Part shown: in pieces, positions 52,312-62,900 of the stretch
How positions within the stretch are numbered: the first letter of the stretch is position 1
How the letters are laid out: each line of letters starts with the position of its first letter
DNA from: Nodosilinea nodulosa PCC 7104
GTDB taxonomy: Bacteria; Cyanobacteriota; Cyanobacteriia; Phormidesmidales; Phormidesmidaceae
Length of the DNA stretch: 64,000 nt
Assembly: GCF_000309385.1 (NCBI RefSeq)
Contig: NZ_JH976537.1
Coordinates: forward strand, 5,539,463-5,603,462
Direction: 5' to 3'
The notes under the pieces: generated by a model
What the model saw: only the letters and a program-made list of their open reading frames with translations
The model's database searches: none
Told to the model about the DNA's origin: nothing
Program-made: the position numbers and the translations under genes

Positions 52312-54960
52312 CTATCTCAAGGTCTCTAGCAGCTGCGCCTTTGCACTCTCTAGCGCCTCGGGCAGTTTGGCTGCATCGCGACCGCCCGCCTGGGCTAGGT
52401 TGGGCCGCCCGCCGCCGCCGCCGCCCGTGATCTTGGCGATGCCGCCGATGAACTTGCCGGCTTGTAGCTTTTGGGCGATCACCTCGGGGCTGAAGGCTGC
52501 CACCAGGCTCACCTTGTCTGGTTCGGGCACCGACCCCAGCACCACGGCCCCGGCCCCCAGCTTTTGCAACAGACGCTCGGCGGCGGTCTTGAGTGCTTCG
52601 GCGCTGACCCCTTCCAGCTCGGCCACAATGATCTTGAGGGAGCCAACGGCTTCCGCACTGGCCAGCAGCTGATCAGACTTGAGCACCGCCAATTCAGACT
52701 TCAGGCCGTCGAGTTCCTTCTGGGCAGCTTTCAGGTCGGTTTGCAGGGTGGTGACGCGCTCCGTTAGCTCCTCTGGCTTGGCCTTGAATCGATCGCTCAA
52801 GTCCCGCACCACCGCATCCCGCACGTTCAAATACTCCAGCACGGCGGGGCCAGCCACCGCCTCAATCCGGCGCACCCCTGAAGCGACCCCGGCCTCAGAG
52901 ATGATTTTGAACAGGCCAATCTCGGCGGTGTTGCTGACGTGGGTGCCGCCGCACAGCTCCATGGACACGCCGGGAAAGTCGATTACCCGCACCTCGGCGC
53001 CGTACTTTTCGCCAAACATGGCCGTTGCCCCCTTGGCCTTGGCCTCGTCTATGGGCATCACCTCCACGTCCGCCTGGTGGCCCTCGGCAATCCAGGTGTT
53101 GACCTGCTCTTCTACCTGCTGCACTTCGCTGGCGGTGAGGGGGCGGGGGCAGTTGAAGTCGAACCGCAGGCGATCGAAGGCGACCAGGGAACCAGCCTGG
53201 GAAATATCGGGGTCCACCAGCTTTTTCAGCGCCGCCTGGAGCAGGTGGGTGGCGGTGTGGTTAGCCTGGGCGCGGCGGCGGCAGGCGCGATCGATCTGGG
53301 CGGTGACGCGATCGCCCACCGCCAGCGAACCCCGCTCGACCTTGCCGAAGTGGACAAAGAAATCGCCGTCTTTTTTGACGTCGTGCACCCGAATCACGAC
53401 ATTTTCGCCGGATAGGTAGCCGCGATCGCCCACCTGACCGCCCGACTCGGCGTAGAACGGCGTCTGGTTCAGCACCACCTGGGCTTCTTGTCCTGCCTCA
53501 ATGCTCTTCACCGACTCGCCACCGACCAGCAGGGCCTCCACGGTGCTGATGCTGCTGGTGTCTTTGTAGCCCAAAAACTCCGTCGAGTGAATGTGTTCCG
53601 CCAGGCTGTCCAGGCTGCCCTGCACCGTCAGGTCAATGGTTTCGTGGGCGTCTTTGGAGCGCTGGCGCTGCTCTTCCATCGCCGTTTCAAACCCGGCCAC
53701 ATCGACGGTGAGCCCCTGTTCTTCGGCCACCTCCTGGGTGAGCTCCAGCGGAAAGCCGTAGGTGTCGTAGAGCACGAAGGCGTCGGTACCGGCGATTTGC
53801 CTGGTGTTCGACTGGCTCTCGCGCTGGAGCAGCTCGGCCAGCAGCTTTTCGCCCCGCTCCAGGGTTTCCAGAAAGCGGGCCTCCTCGCGGTCCAGCTCGG
53901 CTTTGATCTGAGTCTCGCGCTGGCGCGTGTTGGGGAAGGGTTCCTCCGCCAGCTGAATCGCCGTCTCGGCCACTTTGCTAATGAACGCCCCCTCGATGCC
54001 GATCAGCCGCCCGTGGCGCACCACCCGCCGAATCAGCCGCCGCAGAATGTAGCCCCGCCCGACGTTGGAAGCGGTAATGCCGTCGGCAATCATGTGGACG
54101 ACGGCCCGCACGTGGTCGCCAATCACTTTGAGGGAAACCTTGGTCTTCTCGTCGGCTTTGCCGTAGTCGAGCCCGGCCAGATCCGCCGCCGTCTTAATAA
54201 TCGGAAAGATCAGGTCGGTTTCGTAGTTGTTGGGCACCTGCTGCAAAATCTGGGCCATGCGCTCCAGGCCCAGGCCGGTGTCGATGTTCTGCTTTTGCAG
54301 CGGCGTCAGGTTGCCCTCGGCATCCCGGTTGTACTGCATAAACACCAGGTTGTAGAACTCGATGAAGCGCGAGTCGTCCTCCAGGTCTATATTGTCGTCG
54401 CCCAGCTCGGGGTGAAAGTCATAGTAGATCTCGGAGCAGGGGCCGCAGGGGCCGGTGGGGCCAGAGGCCCAGAAGTTGTCGGCCTCATCCATGCGCTGAA
54501 TGCGGTGGGCCGGGATGCCAATCTGGTCGCGCCAGATAGCAAAGGCATCGTCGTCTTCGCGAAAGACGCTCACCACCAGGCGATCGGCGGGCAGTTTGAA
54601 CACCTCGGTAGACAGCTCCCAGGCCCAGGCGATCGCCTGCTCTTTGAAATAGTCGCCAAAGCTAAAGTTGCCCAGCATCTCAAAGAAGGTGTGGTGGCGC
54701 GCCGTGCGGCCCACGTTCTCGATGTCGTTGGTGCGAATGCACTTTTGCGAGGTGGTGGCGCGGTCCACATCTGACTGACGCTGACCGAGAAAAACCGGCT
54801 TGAACTGGAGCATTCCCGCGATCGTCAGCAGCACCGTGGGGTCCTCGGGCACCAGGGACGCGCTCGGTTTAATGGCGTGGCCCCGCGCCGCGTAAAAGTC
54901 CAGAAACGTCTGGCGAATCTGCGCGCCGGTCATTGCGGTTAAGGTGGGGGGCTTTGCCAT
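52312..54960 (-). CDS. alaS: Alanyl-tRNA synthetase
   Basis: An 882-residue class II synthetase of normal length. The N-terminal catalytic core begins [18 protein letters not shown] and includes [14 protein letters not shown] and [19 protein letters not shown]. The editing domain has the zinc ligands [11 protein letters not shown] and [13 protein letters not shown]. The C-terminal C-Ala region ends with [19 protein letters not shown], a glycine-rich family motif. It charges tRNA-Ala. Start ATG 54960 or codon 10 are both possible. It stands alone on the minus strand. Confidence 0.97.
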   Translation of the reverse strand: MAKPPTLTAMTGAQIRQTFLDFYAARGHAIKPSASLVPEDPTVLLTIAGMLQFKPVFLGQRQSDVDRATTSQKCIRTNDIENVGRTARHHTFFEMLGNFSFGDYFKEQAIAWAWELSTEVFKLPADRLVVSVFREDDDAFAIWRDQIGIPAHRIQRMDEADNFWASGPTGPCGPCSEIYYDFHPELGDDNIDLEDDSRFIEFYNLVFMQYNRDAEGNLTPLQKQNIDTGLGLERMAQILQQVPNNYETDLIFPIIKTAADLAGLDYGKADEKTKVSLKVIGDHVRAVVHMIADGITASNVGRGYILRRLIRRVVRHGRLIGIEGAFISKVAETAIQLAEEPFPNTRQRETQIKAELDREEARFLETLERGEKLLAELLQRESQSNTRQIAGTDAFVLYDTYGFPLELTQEVAEEQGLTVDVAGFETAMEEQRQRSKDAHETIDLTVQGSLDSLAEHIHSTEFLGYKDTSSISTVEALLVGGESVKSIEAGQEAQVVLNQTPFYAESGGQVGDRGYLSGENVVIRVHDVKKDGDFFVHFGKVERGSLAVGDRVTAQIDRACRRRAQANHTATHLLQAALKKLVDPDISQAGSLVAFDRLRFDFNCPRPLTASEVQQVEEQVNTWIAEGHQADVEVMPIDEAKAKGATAMFGEKYGAEVRVIDFPGVSMELCGGTHVSNTAEIGLFKIISEAGVASGVRRIEAVAGPAVLEYLNVRDAVVRDLSDRFKAKPEELTERVTTLQTDLKAAQKELDGLKSELAVLKSDQLLASAEAVGSLKIIVAELEGVSAEALKTAAERLLQKLGAGAVVLGSVPEPDKVSLVAAFSPEVIAQKLQAGKFIGGIAKITGGGGGGRPNLAQAGGRDAAKLPEALESAKAQLLETLR

Positions 54961-55349
54961 GGGACGGGGGAAAGGGTGGATGGGTGGGTGGGTGTATGGG
55001 TAAGCGGGTGGTCAACCGTAGGGTACATTGCTGCGCTAATGCACCACCTAGAGGATCTTCGCCAGCGCAGTCGTTCAGCACAGGAAGAATCAACTTTGTC
55101 TGAGCGTGACGTTTAGGTTGAGTTATCAACCTGATCCGAATTTCTATTTTGACCGATGTTTGGCGATCGCGAAGCCCACCCGGTCAGATATTCGCGCAAT
55201 TTCATAGAGATGTACGCTACTCAACCCATTCCATCTTCCGCTGGGCTGGCGTTAACCTGAATTTAGACAGAATTTGCATTGGGCACTTTGAGGCGATCGC
55301 GCCCCTGCCCCGCCCTCAAACCAACCAGCCTCGTAAGGAGCTGCCCGGT

Positions 55350-55628
55350 ATGGTATCTATCACGCAACCTCAGGTGCATGTATGGACTCGTAAGGAGTAC
55401 CATCGCATGGCTGAGCTTGGCTTCTTTGAGGGGCGACGGGTAGAGCTGGTCGAAGGGCAGGTGATCGATATTGCCGCGATGAAAAGCCCCCACGCCGCCG
55501 CCATTGATCTGGTGGATGCAGCGCTTCAGTCAGTGTTTGGCAGCGGCTACTACATCCGCCAGCAAAAGCCCATGGTGGTTAGCGATATATCTAAGCCACG
55601 CCCTTGGAGCGGACTGGTCGAGAGGTAG
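55350..55628 (+). pseudogene. Uma2-family gene fragment (N-terminal part)
   Basis: MVSITQPQVHVWTRKEYHRM, FEGRRVELVEGQVIDIAAM and HAAAIDLVDAALQSVFGSGY are the N-terminal half of a Uma2/DUF820 protein, but after VVSDISKP the sequence (RPWSGLVER, stop) leaves the family before the catalytic E-x-K core. So the gene is truncated by a rearrangement near 55600. Confidence 0.75.
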
Positions 55629-55745
55629 CCGTTGATGATGTATTGCCCTAGAGTTAGGCGGCGGTGCAACTGGATATAGCAAAGAAAAAAGACCCTTGGG
55701 TTAAGTCCGCAGGTCTTGGAAGGTGCTCTCAGACAACGATTGCCG

Positions 55746-55914
55746 CTAGGCGCTGCGGCGGCTGGGGCGCTTGTATTCAGACTTTTTCTTGTAGCCGACG
55801 GACTGGGTGGCGTTGCTGTCGGGGCCAAACTGGGCGCGAACGGCTTCTTTCATCGCCAGTACCGAGTTGTGAAAGTCCCACTCGGCCTGGCGGGCGGCGC
55901 GATCGCACTAAAGG
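55746..55914 (-). pseudogene. C-terminal remnant of a cyanobacterial conserved hypothetical gene
   Basis: On the minus strand one frame reads CDRAARQAEWDFHNSVLAMK, EAVRAQFGPDSNATQSVGYK and KKSEYKRPSRRSA then TAG. This is coding-quality sequence of a type seen at the C-terminus of small conserved cyanobacterial proteins, but there is no start region: upstream lies repetitive DNA. Probably decayed. Confidence 0.55.
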
Positions 55915-55928
55915 TGTGCCGCAGTGAT

Positions 55929-56060
55929 CTAAAGCATTGGGCGATGGCAGCAACGGTGTGCTGCCACAACTTAAAACATTGCGCGATAACAGCAAAGCAT
56001 TGAGAGATAACACCAGAGGGTTGAAAGATAACAGGAACGCTGTGGGGCGATGCACCGACG
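55929..56060. repeat. Degenerate 21-bp tandem repeats
   Basis: Consecutive units such as AAAGCATTGAGAGATAACACC, AGAGGGTTGAAAGATAACAG and AACGCTGTGGGGCGATGCAC (each about 21 bp) with a shared TTG-nnn-GATAAC core. In the plus frame they give heptads K-A-L-R-D-N-T / R-G-L-K-D-N-R. Probably a remnant of a coiled-coil-coding array; no gene now spans it. Confidence 0.6.
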
Positions 56061-56512
56061 GTGGGGCAGCGCGATATGGTGTTGTGACCTGCAATAGCTC
56101 CAGCATTTTGAGCTAATCTGCCGCTGTTGCACCCGCCGTGTTGAGGATGACACCCAAACAAACCGGATTGCCTGGGGCAGACCCTCAAGTCGTGGGGAAA
56201 AGCCCAATCCAAACACTCGATTTCTTGGACCGTAACAATTTTGACTTGTCTAGGCGATCGCGATCGGTTAAATTACTGTGCTAAGGCTGTGTGCGTGCAG
56301 CTTTGCTTCCCAAAAATTTGGTCAAGCGCCACTGGAAGGTGTTAGAGCACCAACCAGCGGCTAACCCCGTCGACTGACCAACCAGTCTCGGAGGCTAAGG
56401 TGATTTTACCTGGCCGCCCTGAACTGCACATGTCTGGGGCGGCCAAGTTTTTGGGATTCCTTACCCATCGTTAAAAAAGGAATCCCTGAATTATGTTGTG
56501 TTTTACTCAGCC

Positions 56513-56545
56513 AGAAGCCCGGTTTTTTCAAAAAACCGGGCTTCT
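56513..56545. repeat. REP-like perfect palindrome (AGAAGCCCGG type)
   Basis: Arms AGAAGCCCGGTTTTTT (56513-56528) and exact complement (56530-56545) around one C. The motif AAACCGGGCTTCTGG recurs singly at 56785-56799. This palindrome is common in cyanobacterial intergenic DNA and also resembles a terminator. Confidence 0.85.
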
Positions 56546-56594
56546 AGACCCCTTGCCGCTTGCAAATCCCAGGCCGCAGCCGGGGCGAGAGCGG

Positions 56595-56780
56595 TTGCGG
56601 CATCTGGTGATTGGTTCAACGGAGGGAGTGCGATCGACGCTCCACCAGCTGCATAGGCTGAACTATGCGGACCAGGCCACCTGGAGCCAGCTGATCACCA
56701 TCCCCGAGTCGGGAATTGTAATCACCCCAGAGCAGGGCGAGGTGTTTAGCTACCTGCTGCGGTATCGACAGCTGGGCTAG
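56595..56780 (+). CDS. Small conserved cyanobacterial hypothetical protein
   Basis: About 61 residues beginning LRHLVIGSTEGVRSTLHQLH, followed by RLNYADQATWSQLITIP and a GEVFSYLLRYRQLG end. The pattern (LVIGS.E.VR.T.H.LH.L.YA....WS.L...P..GEV.S.L.R) occurs in many small cyanobacterial proteins of unknown function. An ATG at 56493 is in frame but its codons cross the REP palindrome, so I prefer the TTG at 56595; alternatively the repeat has replaced the original start. Confidence 0.55.
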   Translation: MRHLVIGSTEGVRSTLHQLHRLNYADQATWSQLITIPESGIVITPEQGEVFSYLLRYRQLG

Positions 56781-56902
56781 CCACAAACCGGGCTTCTGGG
56801 CTCTTGCAGAGAATCCAGAAGCCTTTAGACTCCTAGTTCCCATGTCACACTGTAGATATGATCCGAGCTTTCTCACGGTGACCTGTGAGTAAAATCTAAA
56901 CC

Positions 56903-57154
56903 ATGAAAATCACCCTGGATATTCCCGATCGCCTGGCAGAAAGCCACACCTTCTCGCAGGTGGACTGGCTGCAAGAGGTAGCTGTAGCGCTCTTTCAGCA
57001 AGAGCTAGTTACCCTCGGTACGGCTAGCCAACTCGCCGGGATGAATCAAATGGCCTTTCAAGGACTGCTGTACGATCGCGGCATTAGCCTTCACTACGAC
57101 CTAGCCGATTACCAGGCTGATATTGCCAGTCTGCGCGACAATAACTGGCGATGA
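56903..57154 (+). CDS. UPF0175-family antitoxin
   Basis: An 83-residue protein with MKITLDIPDRLAESHTFSQV, a helical middle (VALFQQELVTLGTASQLAGM) and NQMAFQGLLYDRGISLHYDL. This is the UPF0175 pattern: a putative HTH with the conserved F-x-x-L-L-x-x-R-G/K-I/V. Such proteins are antitoxins of PIN-domain toxins. The stop overlaps the toxin start by four bases (ATGA, 57151-57154). Confidence 0.88.
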   Translation: MKITLDIPDRLAESHTFSQVDWLQEVAVALFQQELVTLGTASQLAGMNQMAFQGLLYDRGISLHYDLADYQADIASLRDNNWR

Positions 57155-57476
57155 TCATCATCAGCGATACATCGCCTATCAGTAATCTGCTGAGAATCGG
57201 GCAACTGCCCCTGCTGCAAGAGCTTTACGGCAGCGTGGTGATTCCTGAAAGCGTATATGCAGAAATCAGGGCGTTAGAATCCTTCGGCATCGATACGTCT
57301 TGGCTGGTTGATACCGAATGGATTGTTATTCGACCCGTGGGTGATCAAGCTCTGGTGGAACGTCTAAAAGGTGAGCTTGACCCAGGCGAAGCGGAGGCCA
57401 TTGCCCTAGCGATCGAACTAAAGGCTGATCGTCTTTTGATGGATGAGCGTTTGGGGCGGCAGGTGGCCCAACGGTT

Positions 57477-58956
57477 GAATGTCACTGACGTAAGCCCTAT
57501 CAAGCTACCAGCTTAGCTTTCAGGACTGAGCGGGGTTCCTGCATTCTCGGGAACGGTTTGGGACGACGTTTGACGACTCGGGGTTCTGAACGGTTGGGGC
57601 GAAAGGGAACAATCAGCTCTTGCACAGCGCTTAACAAGGCCTGGTAGCCTCGCTGTTGCTGGGATGGAGCGAGATGGAGAAACTCGGGTCGGAAGTGATT
57701 AAATTGTTGCCGAGTGCCCTGAAGGGAGAGCCGTAACGCGTCGACCTCAGAGTCGGCAGTCGCCTCCCACATGAGGGTTCGCAGCAGATTGTAGGTCAAC
57801 AGATGAACCCAAATGCTTTTGGTCACCATAGCGGGCGTTTTGGCGGCAATCATCTCCATAGCTAAGGTGGTCTTGAGATGCCTGAGATTGACTTCGGTGG
57901 CCTGCCAGCGGAGGTGATAGAGTTCGGCCAATTTAGCTTTGCGATACCGCTTGGCGTCCATCAGGGTGGTCACCACTACGATGTTGGTCGGTCGAAACCC
58001 AGGCGTCTGAATGGAGAGAAAGACTTCGCGTACCTCAATCGACTCGGGTAAGGCTTCAAACTCCTCAGGCGAGAGGGCGTCGGGGCATTGCTTGGGGCGT
58101 TGCCACCGGACAATGTGGTCGCCAATCCCAAGCTTTTTGCCACGCCTGAAATCGCAGCGGCGCTGATGGTGCTTGCGAAAAACGGCATCGGCTCCCGTCA
58201 GCGCGACCCAGGCCAGATCCACATAGGTGCCATAGGCCGAATCGGCCACCACCACATCCTCTGGGCGCAGGGTCTGGTAAAGTTGGCGGGCTAAGCGCCA
58301 CTCACTCACCCGAAAAGGAGCCATCGCTACCTCCAAGACCGCTCCCGTAGTCACGCAAAACCACACCTGAAGCTTCAACAGCGGAAAGCCACAGCCCGTC
58401 TTCTGATTGCTGTGTTGGGGATACGCCGCTTGATTGGCCTTGGTATCACTCATCAAGACCGTCGTGGCATCAAAGGCCTTGACTCGGCGACCACACCACC
58501 GTTGTTCCGGGGATACTTTCCGTTGTAACGCCCTCGTCACTCGCTTTAGTAGGGGTGGGAAAATGGACTCGCTCAGGCGCTTACGCGCTTTACTGTACCC
58601 CCCGGTATCGGCTGACGGCGGCTCTAAGCCCGCCAGGCTCATCCAGGCCACCACCCGCTTGACCGCATGGCTGAGACTGCCATCGACATCAAGAACTTGG
58701 GAGATCCAACTCCACAGCACTACCATTGGGGTGTAGAGCACTTGGCGATAGGCGATGCCTTGTTCGTCCACTACAGCCTGGACTTCGGCTTCCGGTAGAA
58801 CCTTGGCAAAGGGTAGACCGATACTGTTTTGGTATTTCTCCTTGAGGACATCCGCACGATTCGGCATCATAGAGACATGGTTTTGGGTTTCGACGCTTCG
58901 ATCTTTACAGATCAAGCGCTTGAAGCCTTTTCTGCTCTCTTATGTCAGTGCCATTC
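57477..58956. mobile_element. Complete IS4-family insertion sequence (1480 bp)
   Basis: Terminal inverted repeats GAATGTCACTGACGTAAG (57477-57494) and, on the other strand, GAATGGCACTGACATAAG (58956-58939) match at 16 of 18 positions. Exact 11-bp direct repeats GCCCAACGGTT flank it (57466-57476 and 58957-58967), the size expected for IS4-family duplications. The single transposase gene is intact, so the element may still be active and the insertion is probably recent. Confidence 0.95.
57500..58870 (-). CDS. IS4-family transposase
   Basis: A 456-residue DDE transposase. Catalytic residues: D in VKAFDATTVLM, D in VVVADSAYGTYVD and E in LYHLRWQATEVNLRHLKTTL, the last forming the Y-2-R-3-E-6-K signature of IS4 elements. 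The C-terminus is basic. The stop lies 23 bases inside the left inverted repeat side. I chose the ATG at 58870; a TTG at 58915 is also open. It is antisense to the toxin gene it interrupts. Confidence 0.95.
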   Translation of the reverse strand: MMPNRADVLKEKYQNSIGLPFAKVLPEAEVQAVVDEQGIAYRQVLYTPMVVLWSWISQVLDVDGSLSHAVKRVVAWMSLAGLEPPSADTGGYSKARKRLSESIFPPLLKRVTRALQRKVSPEQRWCGRRVKAFDATTVLMSDTKANQAAYPQHSNQKTGCGFPLLKLQVWFCVTTGAVLEVAMAPFRVSEWRLARQLYQTLRPEDVVVADSAYGTYVDLAWVALTGADAVFRKHHQRRCDFRRGKKLGIGDHIVRWQRPKQCPDALSPEEFEALPESIEVREVFLSIQTPGFRPTNIVVVTTLMDAKRYRKAKLAELYHLRWQATEVNLRHLKTTLAMEMIAAKTPAMVTKSIWVHLLTYNLLRTLMWEATADSEVDALRLSLQGTRQQFNHFRPEFLHLAPSQQQRGYQALLSAVQELIVPFRPNRSEPRVVKRRPKPFPRMQEPRSVLKAKLVA

Positions 58957-59133
58957 GCCCAACGGTTTAGCCTCAAGGTGACTGGGCTGCTGGGGGTGCT
59001 AGTGGCAGCAAAACAGGACAGGCTGATTGCTGAGTTGAAGCCTGTTTTAGATGACCTGATGAGCCAGGCTAAGTTTTGGGTTCATCCTGAGCTGTATCGT
59101 CAGATTTTGCAAGACGTGAATGAAGTCAATTGA

Positions 59134-59539
59134 TTGGAAACACTAAGTGAGGTTTCTGTCAAAGGGGTCCGGTGCCTTTTAGGCGATAATAGTTACTTAT
59201 TCAGCATCAAAGGCACCGGACCCCTGATGTAGGGGATGTTTCGCCAGGGACGAGTGCCTTCGCCCTTTAGCCAGGATCTTGGTCAAGCCCCAGGCACCCG
59301 TCCTCTTTAGAGGCATGCTCTGTGTAGGGGAACCTAAAGAACCTATGACCCTGGTGGGTCATCTTTGGCAATGTTTGTCGGCGAGTAGACTAACCTCTAC
59401 ATATACATAAGCCCTTTGAATGCTCAAAGCACTCAAAAGATCTCTTGAAGATGAGAAGAAATTTTAGAATCCCTTTAAAGGAATAGTCGGGCACTGAATA
59501 TAGAATTAACAAAACCTTTGGTTAATCGGGCCGGATTTT
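59134..59539. other. Intergenic region before the conflict-system operon
   Basis: Holds the inverted repeat at 59163-59225, a second imperfect stem (GGACGAGTGCCT near 59250 with AGGCACCCGTCC near 59290-59301), and an AT-rich leader with the operon promoter (59380-59539). Confidence 0.5.
59163..59225. repeat. Inverted repeat with 17-bp perfect arms
   Basis: Arms AGGGGTCCGGTGCCTTT (59163-59179) and exact complement (59209-59225) with a 29-base AT-rich loop. Located 30 bases after the end of the toxin remnant. May be a terminator or a minimal mobile repeat; no T run follows. Confidence 0.8.
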
Positions 59540-59917
59540 ATGACAGACATCAATCTAGAGCTAGAACTTCAAGGCCAAGACGCTACAGAAGAGACCTTGC
59601 TCTCTCTACAAGATTGGATTCAGCAAGAGCACATATCAGGGTTGAAGCAGGTTGAACCAGAAACAGGCGAGGCTGAGACTGGAAAGATGGGCATTGACCC
59701 CATCACAGTACTTTCGGTTGTTTTGGCATCTCAGGCGGTAATTGAGCTAGTCAAAGCAATCCACGTCTGGATACAGGCTACCCGGCCTAAAGTGACGATG
59801 AAGGTGCAGGTCGCTGAAAACTCTTTCGTAGAGGTTAGCGCAGAAAACTTGCCTGAAATGAACCTGTTTGTTGATCAGGTTTTGCAAAAGGTGAAAGCTT
59901 TGGAGGCTGGTGATTGA
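59540..59917 (+). CDS. EACC1-like small membrane component of a conflict system
   Basis: A 125-residue protein. The N-terminal strand/helix part (INLELELQGQDATEETLLSL, then LQDWIQQEHISGLKQV) precedes one hydrophobic helix (about 50-72, DPITVLSVVLASQAVIELVK) and a beta-rich C-terminus (VTMKVQVAENSFVEVSAENL). This is the plan of EACC1, the effector-associated constant component described in NTP-dependent bacterial conflict systems. Its TGA stop overlaps the ATG of the downstream caspase/NB-ARC gene (TGATG), so the two are translationally coupled. The call is by pattern and context. Confidence 0.8.
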   Translation: MTDINLELELQGQDATEETLLSLQDWIQQEHISGLKQVEPETGEAETGKMGIDPITVLSVVLASQAVIELVKAIHVWIQATRPKVTMKVQVAENSFVEVSAENLPEMNLFVDQVLQKVKALEAGD

Positions 59918-62900
59918 TGCTGTCCATCATTCCAGAAGAAACCCAGGCTATCTTAATTGGGGCGAGTCAGTTTCCTAAAGATAATAGTTTGTGCCCGTTG
60001 CCGGGAGTTGTCAATAACGTTCTAGATTTAGCTAAATTACTTTGTGACTACCAGATTCTTGGGGTTCCTCAATCAAATATCACGGTGATTTTAGATGAGG
60101 CCAATGCCTCTAAGGTTGGCGACCAACTTGCCCAAGCCTCAAAGGGGGCTACAGATACGCTGATTGTTTATTACTCTGGTCATGGTCTCATTGGTAGAGG
60201 AAGTGCTACAACCAAGCTCTTACTAGCGGTCGGCGATACAACCCAAGACAACTCAAACTTTAATGCTCTGCCGTTTGAAACTGTTAAAGAAGCCATTGAG
60301 CGATCGCCCGCCACGAAGAAAATAGTAATTATTGATAGCTGCTTTAGTGGTCGGGCCTTGCCCAAGATGTCTGACAACACGAGCTACATTAAAGAACGTA
60401 TTGACATCAAAGGTGCCTACATCATTGCTTCAGTACCCGGTAATGAACAAGCCGATGCTCCAGAAGGAGAAAGATACACGGCCTTTTCTGGGAAGCTGAT
60501 TGAAGCAATTCAAAACGGAATTGATAACCAACGACCTGAGATTAATTTAGAGGAGCTTTTTCAGCACGTTAAGGAAAAAGTAGTAGAAGCTGGTTTTTTA
60601 GAGCCGCAGCGCAGCACTGTTCGCGATGCTGACCAAATAGTGTTATTTCGGAACCGTTGTTTTAGGCCACCGATCACCCCCGATGTGGTTTTCATCGGGG
60701 ATGCAGGCGATCCTACCCTTGACGAGTATCGTTTAGCTGCAAAGCGGTGCATTGAAAGCTCTTGCTCACCAAGGTGGATATCTCTTGATAGGCAAGATAT
60801 CTGCTATGCGAGCGATCCGACGCCAAAAGTTTGTGCAGATGCTGTCAATGAGTGTGGAGTATATGTTGCTCTGTTAGGTAATTTTTACGGGCAGATTTAC
60901 GAATCCGAAGATGTTAGCCAAACAGAGTTTGAGATAAAAGAGGCCATAGATAGCGGGAAAAGCCTTATCGCGTTTATTTTGCCAGAAGATACTGCGGTCA
61001 GTCCTGCTATGAACTTTATTTTAGAGCAGGGTCCGCTAATTCCAAAACAAACCGAACTCAAGGCCTACGTAGAATCTAACGCTTCTAAGGCAAGAACATA
61101 TAGGGTCGAAAATATTGAAGTCTTAAAGGCTACATTGGTCGATGCGCTATCCGAAATAGCTCAAGAAGTTGATCAATTAGTTTCTACCTCAGCAGCTACT
61201 CCACTGACGACATCGGGGTCTCAATCTCAAAAAGTATCATTTTTAGGTGAATATGAGCACCTTAGCTACGATCGCCGTCCTGTGGTCGCCCACACCTTAA
61301 GCGATCTAGATCAAGAGCTAATCGAGCATTTTTTAGCTCAACCCCAGGCAAAGACAGCCCTAACACAAGCAAATTTGCTTAGGGCAACCAAGCCAGATCA
61401 CCTCCATCATCTAGGGCTTTTGTATGACAACAACCTAGCACTGGGCGCTTACCTATGTTTTGCGCCTAGAAATTTGTTGGTTAATCAATTTGCTGCTTGT
61501 AGCTTAGCTTTGTGTGTTTATGACAACTCTAATAGAGGTGACGCAAACGCTAGTCCGGAGCGAATTACTGACAACTTACTAAATCTGTTGGAGTTGGGGA
61601 TAATTTTTCTACGAGATAGAGCAGGTCTGAATCGAACAGGACAAATTGATACACAGGTTAGAGATGATCTGGAAATTCCAGAAATTGCCCTTAAGGAAGC
61701 TTTGGCAAATGCCCTAGTGCATCGTGACTATGAATCTTATCCTGATCAACCTACTCGAATTGACGTTTACCCAGACCGAGTGGAGATTATCAGCTTTGGC
61801 AAGGCTTTAGTAGACCTTAATCAAGACCCAGAAGATATTATTTCAACCCAGCGCAACCATGCGATTGCTAATGTTTTTCGAATTATGCAGCAGGTAGAAC
61901 TAAATGCTAGCGGCATTAGCCGTATGCACAGTGCTATGCGTAGAGCAAAGCTGCCAGATCCAATTATTAAAACGAGTAGTCAGCCTGATGCAGTCAGGGT
62001 CATCTTTCGACGACCTAGTCGCAGCGATCAAGATTCTTCAACCAGCTCAGATTTTACGATTACGGAGGTTTTTACAGGCCCTAGCCCCTTGAAGGCAGGT
62101 GCACCTTTTCAGGCTCCACCCCTGCCTAGTTATTTTGTTGATAGGCCTGAGTATCGTACTGCAATTAAGGCAAATGTATTGTCTCAGGTGGGACGTACCA
62201 ACCCTGAACTGTTTACCAGTGCCAGCAAGCCTGGAACGCTAGTCGTTAGCGCTATTTATGGGCTAGGGGGCATTGGCAAGTCTGTACTTGCTGCGGCTAT
62301 TGCCCACGATCGCGAAGTTCATGCTCAGTTTCCTGATGGTATTTTTTGGGTCACTCTAGGACAAACTCCGGACTTACTGCCGCTGCTAAGTGACTGGATA
62401 CAAGCCCTAGGTGATTACGACTATAAGCCTGTTACTAAAGAAGCTGCCTCAACCCATTTACAAACCCAACTCTACGACAAGAAAGCACTGTTAATAGTTG
62501 ATGATGTTTGGAACCCTGAAGATGCTGAATATTTTCGAGTTGGTGGTGCAGAGTGCTGCGTGCTGATTACTACCCGAGAAGCCCAAATTTCGGGTGCGGC
62601 TCGTTATGACCTGGATGTAATGACCCCAAATCAATCCATGAAGCTAATGACCCAAGCTATGGGGGAGGGGTTAAGTGAACCTGAGAAAACTAATGCTCAA
62701 GCTTTGGCCCGAGAGGTTGGTTATCTACCCCTGGCATTAGAGCTTGCAGCCGCTCAGGTCGAGTATGGCGTGACCTGGGCTGAGATTTTAGCTGACTTGA
62801 GGGCAGAAGTTGCACGACTAGAATCTCTTGATCGCACAGGTCTAGAGCGTATTGATGAAGCCAAACGCCGAAAGCATAGCCTGGTTGCCTCTTTTAACTT

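Larger units (their letters stand above)
55629..56492. other. Gene-poor region with decayed sequence
   Basis: Apart from the remnant at 55746-55914 and the 21-bp array at 55929-56060, I see no intact gene. The interval joins truncated Uma2 DNA to the toxin-antitoxin side of the island, consistent with repeated insertion and deletion. Confidence 0.5.
57151..59133 (+). pseudogene. PIN-domain (DUF3368) toxin disrupted by an IS4-family insertion
   Basis: The first part (57151-57476) encodes MIIISDTSPISNLLRIGQLP through ADRLLMDERLGRQVAQRL. It carries the PIN acidic residues D6, E at VYAEIRALE, E at PGEAEAIAL and D in LLMDE. The rest (58968-59133) continues in frame after removal of the IS and one copy of the 11-bp duplication GCCCAACGGTT: SLKVTGLLGVLVAAKQDRLI, then ELKPVLDDLMSQAKFWVHPE. 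Restored, the protein is 163 residues with the standard DUF3368 C-terminus. As it stands the frame ends at 57516 inside the IS, replacing the C-terminus with NVTDVSPIKLPA. Confidence 0.92.

Noticed and set aside
53488..54774. 428-codon plus-strand frame opposite alaS
   Set aside because: Long only because alaS is GC-rich; alaS motifs are complete and the antisense product is Val/Gly/His-rich with no family.
56493..56594. Upstream 34 codons of the small hypothetical gene at 56595
   Set aside because: They run through a perfect palindromic repeat, so they are probably not original coding sequence, although the ATG at 56493 is in frame.
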